Positions 21,112-32,741 are shown, numbered from the stretch's first letter. The stretch: DNA of 64,000 bases from Fragilaria radians (GCA_900642245.1 CAAAJI010000010.1:395224-459223), one strand, 5' to 3'. Notes: generated by a model from the sequence alone, not told the origin. A program made the numbers and translations.

Positions 21112-21945
21112 TTAGTGCTTCTTGCCCTTAAGCTTTTGGATGGATGATTTCAATGCGGTGTGGACCAAGTGCAAGCGATCGTGATCGTTGCGACAACTTA
21201 ACAACGCAGGTCGAATGTCAACGCATATTGCTTTTGTTTGTGGTTGAGTAGGATTCATCATGGATGCGACTGCAAACGCTCTTTGGGTATAGTTATCTGA
21301 AAAAGGTTTCGGCATGCCAGGAAGACGATCATAGCCTAAGATTTCATACAAACGTTTAACAAGAATCGGTATTTCATCGAACCACTTCTTGGCTTCGCGG
21401 TAATGGTGACCTTTTAACACCATATCATCTAGTGCGACCTCTAGATGAGCCATAAAACAAGATCTCACTGTATCCCACCAAGGCTTCCCCTGTACATCGA
21501 CGACCTCTGTAGCCTCGACTTTAATTGAGTTTAGATTTATTTCTCTTACTATTGCAGATACACCTATTGGTAGCGGTTCTTCAGGCTTGTGTGGATGCAT
21601 CCCGATAACTGCGATTTCATCATTATGGCGTAATGATTGGCGCATGCATAGAAACTTGTTATCCATACAGCCTAGCTCAATTGTTTGACCTGGAATTAAG
21701 GATTGCTGAGAGATTAGAAGAGGCAGTATCTTTTGACGCCTTCTCATGCTAGAAAGGCGTTCGATATCTTTCTGAGATAAGAAGGGAGAAGTTTCAGACG
21801 AATAGTGAAAATCGGATTCCATCGCATCCTCAAGTCTCATAATACGACCAGGTGACTTCGATCGGGTTAACGGCATTATCCAAGCATAGGAGTTTGAACC
21901 TTGCGAAAAGCTTAAGGCAAAACAAAACAAAAACAATTTTATCAT
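21112..21945 (-). CDS. LON substrate-binding (PUA-like) domain protein, probably plastid-targeted
   Basis: I prefer the ATG at 21945 (277 residues) because it places a signal peptide at the very N-terminus; an in-frame ATG at 22020 would give 302 residues with the hydrophobic stretch internal. MIKLFLFCFALSF is the hydrophobic core, and SYA|W (cleavage after residue 21, Trp at +1) fits the relaxed diatom ASAFAP plastid motif. Residues about 70-150 resemble the N-terminal LON domain: ILPLLISQQSLIPGQTIEL, then DEIAVIG, then EPLPIGVSAIVREI and a hydrophobic strand. There is no AAA or protease domain, as in stand-alone LON-domain proteins. The C-terminal half is helical, with GYDRLPGMPKPFSDNYTQRA. 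A role in plastid proteolysis or substrate recognition is inference. Confidence 0.65.
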   Translation of the reverse strand: MIKLFLFCFALSFSQGSNSYAWIMPLTRSKSPGRIMRLEDAMESDFHYSSETSPFLSQKDIERLSSMRRRQKILPLLISQQSLIPGQTIELGCMDNKFLCMRQSLRHNDEIAVIGMHPHKPEEPLPIGVSAIVREINLNSIKVEATEVVDVQGKPWWDTVRSCFMAHLEVALDDMVLKGHHYREAKKWFDEIPILVKRLYEILGYDRLPGMPKPFSDNYTQRAFAVASMMNPTQPQTKAICVDIRPALLSCRNDHDRLHLVHTALKSSIQKLKGKKH

Positions 21946-22044
21946 GGTGAGAACAATCAATTTCACGCACGAATTTTGTGTCACGTATTTTCCAATGAGA
22001 AAGCCTTCTGAGTTTTTCATGATGTCAGAGATTTTAATTAAGAA

Positions 22045-22650
22045 CGATTTACAAAAGAACAGTTTTGACTTTCGCAGCTGCTACGGTTAACGCTCGCAAA
22101 CAGAAAAAAATCCTCGTCGAAATAAAATTCAAAAATTGGAGTCTCCACGTATTTTGCAATAGTGATTGGGCGGAAGATTCCGAGACAAGAATCAGCGTGA
22201 CCAGCTTTATTGTGTACCTAATGACTGTTCCTGTTTATCGGAGGTCTAAAGCTTAGAGAGGAGTAACTCTTTCAAGCAGCGAGGCGGAATATGTTGTAAT
22301 ATCGGAAACAGTACAAGAACTCAAGTTCATCTATTCCTTACTGCAAGGGATTGGAATCGAAATTGATCTTCCCATTTTGTGAAAACAGATAACATTGGTG
22401 AAATGTTTATGGCACAAAATGTCTCATCTGGCATAAGAACTCATCATGTGGATACCAGGTATCACTGTATCCAAGAGAATGTGGAAGATGGAATTATAAA
22501 ACTTGAGTTTGTAAAATCTATTGAAAATGATTCTGACATTGTTACAAAAAATATTAACCAGGAGATTTAGGAGAAGCATGTGCAGAATTTTTAGAGGATA
22601 GTGGTGACAAGTACAGTCACTGAATGTTTCAGTATAGAAATGGTATTGGA
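22045..22650 (+). mobile_element. Copia RNase H fragment B
   Basis: Plus-strand frames read LHVFCNSDWAEDSETRISV, then VTLSSSEAEYVVISETVQE, then LLQGIGIEIDLPI, then HHVDTRYHCIQENVEDGIIK and SDIVTKNINQ. This is the ordered end of a Ty1/copia polyprotein (RNase H and its tail, including the SSxEAEY signature). At least two stops or frame breaks interrupt it. The upstream parts of the element are missing, so it is a truncated copy lying directly against the 5' end of the LON-like gene. Confidence 0.8.
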
Positions 22651-22829
22651 AATATCCCTTAAGTTCAGCTCAGTTTAGTTTTATATTTGTTTGGGGCTAT
22701 CCATTAGGGATACTGAATATTATCTTGAGGCCAATCAATTCAAAGATACAGTGAATCCTTTAGTTCAATCTAATTTTAGTAATTACAACTTTTAAGTGGA
22801 ATCTCTTTTGAAGCTTTTTCCTCATCTTT

Positions 22830-24040
22830 GTAGTCTTTTCAACTTATAGATGATATTTCAACAGGTGTAGGCTTTAGAATGACGCGCATTGCCAATCTAG
22901 TTTGGGGATTAAAGGCCTCAATTGGAGATGGTGAATCAGCATCTTTACATGGAGAGTTGAAGGAAGAACTTTATATGGATATTCCTCCTGGCATGAACTC
23001 AAAGTCAAATGATTTCCTACTCCTTAAAAGGGCAATACACGGTCTAGTTCGAAGTCTTAGAGAGCTTTTCAGAAGACTAGAGAAGTCATGAAGGAGATTG
23101 GTTATTGGAAGCAAATCAGATCCGTATTTGTGAACAAGATGGAATGAAAAAATTCTTATTGGGATTTTTGTGGATGATGTCTTTGTAACTGAAAAGGAAT
23201 TTAGTAATTAAAATCTCATTGTTTCCTTGAGAGCTTATGGATTCAATTTAAAGGCTGAAAACCCACTTTCGATTTTTAAAGTCAAATTTTGAAAACAAAA
23301 AAGGAACTAGATTCTAGTGGTGTATTTGCATTTGCTTCATTGCTTGATTCAGAAGTTTGAAGCTGAAATCAAAATAAATTAACATTTTAAGACTTCAGGG
23401 ACTCCAAGATTCAAGATTGCCCCCGAAAGTCAAGAAATGGTGCAAATTGATTTTGAAAAGAGGGGAAATATTGCTCAGGATTGAGAACGTGACTTTACCT
23501 GACCAAATATTCAAGACCTGATGTAAGAAATGTTGTCAGAGAGCAGTAGGATCTTACCTTGAATTGTTGTAAGTCATTTAGTTTATAATTGCTACAAAAG
23601 GATTCTGTTTAAAGATGTATCAAAACTTCGAAAATGAAAAATTGACTGTGAAGATTTTCTGTAATAGTGACTGGTCAGAAGATCCGGAAATAATTGGAGT
23701 TTCCGGATTTATGATTTACTTGCATGACGTACCTATATGCTGGACTTAAGAGGTTCAAAGAGGGGTACCACTTTCAAGTAGTGAAGCGGAGTTTGCTGTC
23801 ATATCAGAGTCAGCAAATGAAAATGAGCTCAAAAGCCTCTTTTATTTTCTAAATGATATCATCATCTCCCAATTGTGGTAAAGACAAAAAATAACGGAGC
23901 TATTTTAATGTCTGAAAACGCATCAACTTTATTCGTAAAATCTTCGAAGATGGATTACTTAACATCGATTTTGTTTCGATACCACACACAAAACGTAGAT
24001 CAGGAGACATTCAAGAAGGACTTGAAGTCTTTTTAGGCAC
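22830..24040 (+). mobile_element. Copia RT-RNase H fragment C
   Basis: The reverse transcriptase trace ASLHGELKEELYMDIPPGM runs on to LLLKRAIHGLVRSLRELF at 22930-23070. GIFVDDVFVTEKEF-like catalytic traces follow near 23160-23200. The RNase H part (FCNSDWSEDPE, then VPLSSSEAEFAVISESA) lies at 23650-23820. Stops are frequent. The RNase H part resembles fragment B closely enough to suggest the same family. No LTRs were identified. Confidence 0.75.
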
Positions 24041-24928
24041 AACCGCATTATCTGATTGCAAGGATGTTGTTTGATATACATGTTGACACCGGTTTGTGGC
24101 CCATTTCGATGTTTAATCCAATTTTGTTATTAAGCCAATCTTAATTTTCGAATGATGCAATATGACTAGTCCAGAGCTATGATACATAGGTTTGCGGCCC
24201 AAAATCTTAGTGCCTTATTGCCCTTTGTTGCATCGCATAAGATATCTTCATCAGTTCTTGTGATATGAACAAATTAATCACAAACAATTACAAAATAATA
24301 CACTGCAGATGACTTGTCGACAGCAGTGCACATGTATTTGAAGAGTACAATGCTGAGAAATGTGCTACAGGAGCACCCAGACGGTCTGAGGCAAACATTG
24401 ACTCAGAACTCCAAGAAAGTTAAGGGATAACGTTGAGCCCACGAGCCCAGGACCACAACCACTGCTTGGATACCTTGAAAGGTGCATCGTGTCCTTGCAA
24501 TACAGAGCCAAGTCCACCCGGTGTTAAGGGACACAATCCTTGCAAAAGGCACCTTGTAATTAAATCAGGAGGACACACCCTTTATCCAAGGTTTGCCAAG
24601 ACTCTTTCAAGATGATGGCTTAATAAATGTTTGAGGATTCATCCAGATTTATCCCTCCGGGCAGCTTAAGTGACCACGTAGGTTCGGACAGAAGAAACTA
24701 AGGAAGGAATAAAAGATTTTTTTTTTTGGGGGGGTTCTTGAAGTACTAATGGGGAAAAACCTAACTATTGAGATGGGATTTGGAAACAATCAGAGGTCCT
24801 AAGAAGGAATGACTGTCCATGGGGAAAATAATGTTTGGGCAAAGTGCTCAGAGTTGAAGTGTCACGTCACAATCATTGCTTGTGTGAGTGCAATTGGACT
24901 CGTTATCTACCCTTTATGTTTTCATATT
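24041..24928. other. Intergenic, with a GC-richer patch and a T11G7 tract
   Basis: Around 24360-24620 the base composition becomes clearly richer in C and G than the surroundings (for example CACGAGCCCAGGACCACAAC). I could not match it to a known RNA or protein. At 24717-24734 a run of eleven T is followed by seven G, a simple-sequence tract and an assembly-error hotspot. No gene is supported. Confidence 0.4.
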
Positions 24929-25170
24929 AAACCCTGGATTCAAACAACGGTCCGTACAGGGGGTTTTCCATGTTCCTCCTTCCGTCAATTGTAAAAGGAA
25001 GAGGAAGAAGGCACTAGATTGCAATAACTGATTGCTTACTCAAATGCTTGCAAGTAATTAGCTTTGTAGTACCCGTTATACAAGCAGCCAAGTAGAGATC
25101 ACGTAGAAATTGGGACATTAATTGAATTTTAGGCAAACGAATCACTCTTGACAATTCTTGAATTGGTTGT
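24929..25170 (+). repeat. Dispersed hairpin repeat, copy 1
   Basis: Shares an ordered set of blocks with 49434-49705 in the same orientation: AAACCCTGGATTCAAA at the start, a purine/pyrimidine hairpin, an AATAACTGATTGC-like block, ATTAATTGAATTTTAG, and an ACTCTTGA-like block. In this copy the hairpin arms are about 24972-24983 (TTCCTCCTTCC) and 24996-25007 (GGAAGAGGAAG). No coding capacity is evident. Its class (solo LTR, SINE-like or other) is unknown. Confidence 0.6.
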
Positions 25171-25605
25171 GTAGCCTTGTTGTGTGAGCCCAGAAATGCC
25201 TTCTCTCAAAACCTTACAACATAGGAATAACTTCCGTCTCGCTCTCACGGTAATTCTTCAGCAATGGCATTAAGAAAGTCTCGTATTTTCAATAACGAAT
25301 CGAAATATAATAGCTCATTACTATTTTGTTAATACCTTCCCATTTCACGAGTTTTTAAGCAAGGTTAGTTGAATGTTTCATAAAAGAAGCAAAGTTGGAA
25401 ATTAACCACTAACCGTTTCTACAGTCGTTATAAAGAACTAACTTCCAACAATAATTCGTCATTATAACGATTTAAAATCTAGAGCTTTGAATTCATATTT
25501 ATTAATACACGAATATTTAAAGAAACCCTGGACCAGAGTTGGATCGACTATCCGTTGCATGTAATAGTTTCTGGCATTTTCCACTGTAATTAATCAACCA
25601 AGTCC
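25171..25605. other. 5' flank of the 563-aa coiled-coil gene
   Basis: AT-rich, no gene. Near 25340-25480 there are TAACGA-rich stretches. No specific promoter element could be assigned. Confidence 0.4.
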
Positions 25606-27367
25606 ATGTTGTCGAATAACCGGTCTCATGCTGAAGAATCAACTGATGCTCGATCAGCCGCGTCACATAAATCAACCCAGTCATCTCGATCCTCTGTTTT
25701 ACAACGTGCGAAAGAATACAATCGTAGAGTCGACTCGGAGAGACGTGCCAAATCGTCAGATAGAGGAGCATGGAACCAAAAAAATGCTGAATCTCCCCGC
25801 TCTTTATCAGCAGGTAGGCACTTGATGAATCGTGAACCAAATCGCGAGCGTGCTATGGCTTCGATACACTCTGAACAGCAACAAAATATCTCCGTCTCTT
25901 CCCAGAGTGTACGGCAGTTTAGTCAAAACCAAGCTACAGCGAATTCCATCCCAAATCAACGCCGACCAATAGCGCAACGAGATGATCACCATGGAGCAGT
26001 AGTAAGCCCTGAAATGTTAGTGGATGCACTTTCTGGTCACGAAGACGGCTTGCTTGCAATCGCCGAACGACTGATGGAGCATTATGACGCAGGTTATGAT
26101 GTAATGGGAGAAGCTATCATCGATGCTTTTGCTGATGTTCAAAAGCTTTTTCAACATGTTGTTGAAGCAGCTCATATGGAAGGTGCTGCTTTTGAATCAT
26201 CTAGAAGGGAATCTGAGTTGCAAGAGCTGCGTAAGCAACTTTCCAATCAAATCGATATTGGAAAAGCATCATCGGACGTCCTTCATTCGCCGGGCTCAAG
26301 GCACGAAGAAATAATTGATCAAGACGTGAAAGACGTTTTAGTGGAGGCAATTCGACAGGGCGCCCCACTCCGCGATACCAACAAACACATGGAGTGTTAC
26401 CAGCTCTATGAAAAGGCTTGTCAAAATGCATCGTCGCTCTTGCCAGTTGACTCTGATCACAGAGGACGGCTACAACTTTCAGTTGCTCGCGCCGAAGCGA
26501 TGAGCCCTGATCGAGCATGTGCAATACTGCGATATGCTATGGATGATGTACTGCGGTCTGGATTAAGGCCTACAAATGTCGCACCAACTGATTTGGCAAA
26601 ACGAAGCGATATGGTGCTTTCGAAGCCAAAAGATTTGCCGTCGATAAACGGTTCAACGGGGCAAGTAGTTCAATCCTCTGCCGAGGCACTGGCTAGTTTA
26701 GTTGAAGAGATGAAGGAGGTCTTAGGGGCTCCAGTTTACGATAACACTCCATTGCAAAGTGTCGCTAGAAGGTTTTGGGTAGCATTGACAGAGGCACAAC
26801 GGACACAACAGAAAAATGAGGAATTACTCGAACAACAGTTGGGAAAACTTAAAGGAGAATATTTGATGGCGAGAGCGGTACGTAAAACAATTTAGTTCTC
26901 TGATACGAATACAAGATTTCTAATGACTCAATTCTTTTTATCCAAAGGAATGGGAAGAGCGCTTAAATGCATCACAAGAAGTCGCAGATCAATTCAAACG
27001 GAAATATATGAAAGAAAAGCAGAACTCTGCTTCTAGCGAGAGCTACATGGAACAAGCTCGAAGTATCACTAACAAATGGAAGATCGATCGAAAAGATTTA
27101 AATGATGAAATTCCTGCAAACTTAACCTTTGATTCATCTAACTCAAGGAACCGAACTGCTGGATCTGCTGTTTCTATCGGAAGCAATTTGGCAAACTCTG
27201 CTCGTCAGATTGTTGGATCCTTTAATTGTTCAGGCCTTCACGAAAGAGTTGGACCGCTTGTATCGTCCGATCCTCAAGAAAAAGCTCATTTATCTCGTGA
27301 ACGTGTTCCAGAAAATACACGTCGAGGCCGTTCCCAAACGAAAAGGATAAATTCACATCATTTCTGA
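25606..27367 (+). CDS. Two-exon coiled-coil protein, function unknown
   Basis: Exon 1 is 25606-26877 and exon 2 is 26948-27367, joined across a 70-bp intron with GTACGT donor and CCAAAG acceptor; the joint is in phase and gives 563 residues. Without splicing the frame stops a few codons after the donor. Residues 1-125 are basic, Ser/Gln/Asn-rich and disordered. Residues about 130-215 are helical (SPEMLVDALSGHEDGLLAI). Residues about 243-322 form a helical repeat-like unit (MECYQLYEKACQNASSLLP, then RLQLSVARAEAMSPDRACA) that recalls MIT- or TPR-type helical hairpins. A coiled coil spans about 390-450, across the splice site (LLEQQLGKLKGEYLMARAEW). The C-terminus is disordered and basic. I do not recognise the family; a scaffold or trafficking role is only a guess. 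Confidence 0.8.
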
Positions 27368-30300
27368 ATACAAACTTAACATTTTGTAACCATAGAGAAT
27401 CTGACAGTGTTTACAGAATATAGGTGTAATCCATTGTAAAGCATTAGAAAATGAGGCAACAACAATTGGAGTTCATGCTTTTGTTTTCACTATCGATATT
27501 TGAAGTGTAGCTTTCGGTTTTGAAAGCTGAAATAGGAAAAAAATAACAAGTCATTTTCTCTACACATTCTTGAGGCTTCACTAGACCTAGGGTAATAACT
27601 TCTATTAATTTAAAATGAAATGTAACCCATGAGTAAAAACGCATTTTTGTATTCAGAGTCATTGAACAGAACACGAATTCTTCCTTAAAGTGTTTGCAAC
27701 TTTAGCTCCGCTCAACCATCTCATCATGGCATCAGTTGTACAACATTTCTTGAACATAATAAAATCTGAAAACTTTGGTAGGTTTTATGACTCAATTATT
27801 CTATCCTTCAGATCATAGTTCCTATCAAAAAATAACTTAAACAGTAACCCGGGAAATGATTAAGACTACAAATTTTTGAAGCATGAGAGCTTTCTCCTTT
27901 GATTCAACATATATCAGCATTCACTCTTTCTTCAGCACTCTCACTCCCGTTCCATCCCACTCCTTAATAATATTTTCTGTCTGGACTTTCCAAGTCTCAG
28001 AATTTTTGACAATGGGACATTGCTCCCCGAACGCTTGGCTTGAGCAAATAAGACTTCGCTCCAAGTGGGCCATTGCTCTTTTCTGCCTAAGAAGTTAAGA
28101 ATCCAGCTGTTATACACACCTTTTCTTTAGTCTTCCCATACAAAAGGCATTTCCAATTAACATGAAGTCCAAAAAGCTACCCTAAGGAAACCAAATGCTT
28201 ACATTTCCAACCCAAAATCCCCTGAAAGCATGTCTCCTCTTTCTTAGGCTGTCAAGTTACCACATACATCTAGTCTTTTCTTTGTCTCAAATTTGGTATC
28301 TAAAATTTGGTAGGGAATTTTCCGATAGCCGCTAGGAACAACATCCCTGAGTCAAGTACCAGAAAGTCTGATAATTGGAAAGTTGCTTCAATTCAAGAAA
28401 CACACTATCTTCGATAATGTGTTTCCAGTTACTCATCTAATTCAATTCAATCTCAAGTTATCCCCCTCCCTCCCCTTGTGATACAATTAGAACTTTATAA
28501 TGTCTTTTTGACCTTTGCCATCTCAATTGTTGTCAATTTTTTAAATAGGAGTTATGAAATCATAGCACAAACGCCTAACTCTTTTCAGCTATTCGACAGC
28601 ATCCGCCATGCCAATTTGTAATCATGAAAGGGAGAACGCAAGAGCAAAAAGGCAAGCAAGCCATGTGAATTATGTTTTTAATCGCAATCTGTTGTAAATG
28701 CAATTCGAAGTGAAGCGTAGATCTTAAACTATAGAGGTGAATTGTTTCCTGAATTTGATGTTCCAGCGTTAGTAGATGCTTCAGTGTATAAGAATCACTT
28801 CAAAATGAATATGAAGCCAAAAGATTTACAGAGGAGACACATGAATTAAAGTAGCTATTTAGCATAGACTTTTTTGAGGACTCAACAGCTACAGAAAGCT
28901 CAAAAGGGAAATCAGATCTATGGAATTCCTCAAGCTGAACAAGGATTGAATATAGAAGCACGTATGGAGGAGGATGAATGAGATCAAAAATGTATTAGTT
29001 TCTTTACTAACATCAACCACAGCCTCATAGCAGAGAAGAAATTTGCTAAAGTGATTGCTCACGAAATCAAGGTGCAAGCCAGAGGTAGAAGCTTAAATTC
29101 TTCAGGATTCAGGCCACTGTAGTAACCTCCAAATTTCAAGAGAAACCAAAAAGGAGGGTTGCTGTGTCAAAGTTCATAAAAATGATGGCGATTTGGAAAG
29201 AAACCATGGTTTCAGGAACATGTATTCCCTTTCAAATGTAAAATCAAATCGGCATTCCAAAATGCGTTCAATTACCTAAAAGATAGGAGTAATTATCAGT
29301 TGACCATCTTTCTGACGCACATGACAAAATGTACTTTCCAAACTTTGAGGAAGCTGTCAGAGGGTTCCGGTAGCAAACCGTTTCAACATAGTAGGTACAA
29401 TCATGTCATGATTTTATTTGGAGGGGATGGTGATAGGACACCAAGCTGGGATCTCCAAGAATATTGAAACCAAAAATTCCACTGCACAACAACCTAAACT
29501 ATTCCTTATACATGCAATAATTCCTTGTGGAGGCCTTTCTCATGGTTTTACCCACGGGACTTTTCCATTGGTATCCTTTAAATGAGCACCCTGCTCATAT
29601 AGCTCATTTTTAAAGACCTGTCATGTTATCAACAAGCAATTTATAGTGAGTGATTTGGTCCTTCTTTTAGGAGCCGTGTGAGTCAATGTTACACTCCACA
29701 ATAAGTGGGTTGAGGATAACTTAGGATAGCACATTAAATTAGATCAATGTATACAGAAGGAACCCTTTAAGTGATAAGGTTAGTAAATGGAAAATATTTG
29801 CATTCAAATCCCATGTGGAGATAGCACATATCATTAGGGCTGAGCATTCCTTTGGCGAAATCTCCTTTCTCGATGCAAGTTTCAATGAAGTAATGCCTTT
29901 TACAGTATATGGGGTTCATGTCAAGATCTGAATGCCCAAGGAATCTAATGGAAATGCCACCAGTACAACTAACTCAGAAGTTCCAAATCCTCCGATCCAT
30001 ATGTCAAAAAATGACTTTTTTGCGGAAAAATATTATGCAAAGCCAGCACATCATATCGTCAGAATCTAAAATTCAAATTCATGTATGGGAGGAAGTCTGG
30101 AGGAGTGTTTTGCAAGAGCAAGTAGCTCTTCGATGACAAGAGGAATGACATATTTCGGGCCTTAGTTTGACCTTCTCTTAAACAGTTATTCAATCTTGTG
30201 CCTACACCTTCGCTTGAAGTGTTTGATAGCAACTGTTCAACTCTCAATAAGGACAAGCTGGGCGTGGAAATTCAACTCCCAAGATATTGAAAAGTGGGGT

Positions 30301-30639
30301 TTGTCATCTGATCTTATTTAGACCATGGTGATTACCGTCTAGGTAGATTGGTCTTGGAAGGTATTAAGCATACTTTCCATTTACAACCAATATTTGGTCA
30401 TCACTAAATTTGTCTGATGATTCATGTCATCCAAATTTGTGGAAGAACTGAAGAGGACAGGCAACTAACTGTCCAGGACTAGATGTGTCAATATAAGAAT
30501 ACCTTAACTCTATTGTTATAAACCTGTAATAAAAATAATGGACGTCTCCACTACTGGTATACAAATACATCTCTTAGTCTTTTTAATTAATATAATACTG
30601 GATATTACTCATAAGCTAGGTATTATCTTCTTGATTCAT
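27368..30639. other. Long intergenic region, about 3.3 kb
   Basis: No supported gene. Between about 28680 and 30140 the plus strand holds several short open stretches without stops (for example around 28745-28850 and 29909-30136), suggesting a very old, degraded coding sequence, most likely a mobile element, but no diagnostic motif remains. The rest is AT-rich with small inverted repeats such as the AACACACTATC/GATAATGTGTT pair near 28399-28423. Confidence 0.4.
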
Positions 30640-31500
30640 ACGTCAAGGTGTGTCACTATGCCTCTTTTATCAACAGTGTATCCTATGGAATCATTCTGAT
30701 TGGATGCTGGTATGGATTCTCAAGGCAAAGATAATGGACATCAATACCGCAATTCTACAAGGTGATTTAAAGGAGAGCATATCCATAGAAATACCAATTG
30801 AGCTGAAGACTTTTGTTGCTGAATGCCTTGACATTAGGAAGAGAATGTAAGGTTTGTGCAGAGTTATTAACTTTATAAGGTGAAACTTTTCAAATCAGTG
30901 AAAGTTACGGCTTTACAGGCAGTTAGGCGAATCCTTGTTCGTGGGCGACACAAGTTACTTTTGGAGATGTCACGAGAGATATCTACATTGGCAATTTCTT
31001 AACAGTTGGTAAAGGAAAAAGTCATTTAAGAAGTTATTCAAGATCTAAAGAAGCAAAACTTGGATTAAAGATGTGAGAAGAATAACCTATTTGAATTAAG
31101 ATGAATACAGAAAAGGGACCATGTGACACCACAACTCATGAAGATTTGCAACTAAAAGCTTGGTGATGTTGTCTAAGGTACACAGCGCCGTGGCACTCCA
31201 GTAACTCCTCGGTTTAAGATGCACATCCAAATGACAGCAAAAAGATCATAGGGAAATCAATTCAAATACAGGTCAAGTGTTGGTATGCTGCTTCACTTTA
31301 TGAAGGGTGCAAGGCCTCATTAAGCAAATGTAATCTGTGCACTGTTAAGTGAAGTTTCCATGTGTTATAGGAACTGATAATGTTGAAGCAATGTTGATAA
31401 CGGACGCTAATTTGAGAAACGTTGACAATGCTAATATGAAGTGTCAATGGTAACATATGTCGACAAACTGGAATTGTCATTTACCAAAACAGAACTGCAA
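30640..31500 (+). mobile_element. Copia RT fragment D
   Basis: The frame at 30730-30850 reads MDINTAILQGDLKESISIE followed by IPIEL, matching the reverse transcriptase block 'D-x-x-TAFLxGxLxExIYM-x-x-P' of Ty1/copia elements. Further on, near 31190-31340, frames read TPRFKMHIQMTAKRS and then VGMLLYFMKGARP, matching the copia connection and early RNase H region. Many stops and frameshifts are present. No ends were found. Confidence 0.65.
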
Positions 31501-32066
31501 CAATTAATTGTAATCTTTATGTGAACGTTATCACAAAAATCGTCTTTCACTTCATTATGCCAATATTTTGTTGGATGAGTTGTCAATACTTTAAATCATA
31601 GTAACGAGTGATTTGCCTATTAAAATTAAAGCCTCGTCTATCCTTTAAACCACCAAATATTCTTGGTTAAGGACACATTGGATACCTTAAACGTAAGGTC
31701 AGTATACACTGAAATCGTTACAGAGGCGAGGTAACTCCTAATATCGGAGGATTGTTTCAAGTCCTTTCATATTGGCAATGTGGGATCACTAAAAAATATA
31801 AAATTGACAACAAGCGTGGTATCTCAATACACGAAAACTCTGGACACGATTCTATTTTAGACGTTACAAAGTTCAAAGGATTGAAATCCTCAGACTTAAT
31901 CTTTTGATTCGTCCAAGCTTTGACAGCTAGTGTGATCAGTGTCCTTAAACTTCAAATGGTTAAAGCTTTAGGCATATCAATCCTATGGAAACGAATGTTA
32001 ATCGAAATTACATGACTCATTGATTGGTTACTTAGCTTTATCTCATGATCTATAATTTTCCATAGT
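31501..32066. other. Intergenic, 3' flank of FabZ
   Basis: May include the last degraded part of copia fragment D. Nothing else could be supported. Confidence 0.4.
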
Positions 32067-32741
32067 TTATTTGGCCAGCGCAAAAGTCATCTCATCCACC
32101 TCCACAGCCAACTCTCCGTCAACAAAGGCTCTCCCTTTAGCCTTGGCAATTCCGAATTTCGCTCTCCACTTTGTAATTTCTACCTCCATGACCAATACGT
32201 CACCTGGAATGACAGGCTTCTTCCATTTTACACCATCAACAGCAGCAAAGAAAAAAACAGATCCTGGCGATGCCCCTTCCATTTGCAAACACACAATTCC
32301 AGCTAGTTGGGCAAGTGCTTCAACTTGCATGACACCTGGCATGATTGGACGATCGGGAAAGTGTCCATTAAAATGTGGCTCATTTTTTGTGACTGTCTTG
32401 ATGCCTACTGCTTTCTGTTTTGATTTCAATAGGTGAGATGTGGCAAAGGAGATTCTAAATCACTACAAGTTTCTCACCTTCCCAGCTTCGTATTCAATAA
32501 CCTTATCAACAAGAGCAAAAGGATATCTATGGGGTAAAATCTTATCAATATCTTCCGAAGAAAAGATAGTCTTGACATCTTTTGTTAGAGCAGAGACGTC
32601 CTTTGCATCGAAAACAAGAGTGGGCGATGTGAAGTAGCGCGTGCTCCTCAAAACATTAGGTGAAGACATAAATGCCGAAGTCATGGTGAAAGTGGTCATC
32701 ACCAAAATGGTTAAGCTTGGGATTTGATTAAAAATCTTCAT
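32067..32741 (-). CDS. fabZ: Plastid beta-hydroxyacyl-ACP dehydratase
   Basis: Exon 1 is 32478-32741 and exon 2 is 32067-32414 (minus strand), with a 63-bp intron (GTGAGA donor, AAACAG acceptor, phase 0), giving 203 residues. The enzyme removes water from 3-hydroxyacyl-ACP in type II fatty-acid synthesis. The hot-dog fold motifs are clear: [20 protein letters not shown], then [20 protein letters not shown] with catalytic His106 and Glu120. The C-terminal strands ([14 protein letters not shown], then [13 protein letters not shown]) fit FabZ rather than FabA. The N-terminus [14 protein letters not shown] is a signal peptide ending at TSA|F (residues 21-24), an ASAFAP-type site followed by a Ser/Thr/Arg-rich transit stretch, so plastid import is predicted. 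The frame extends upstream of 32741, but that part lacks a leading signal. The gene lies head-to-head with the PDH E2 gene. Confidence 0.93.

Noticed and set aside
32071..32436. Plus-strand open frame of 121 codons opposite FabZ exon 2
   Set aside because: It mirrors the FabZ exon, whose catalytic motif on the minus strand is unmistakable.
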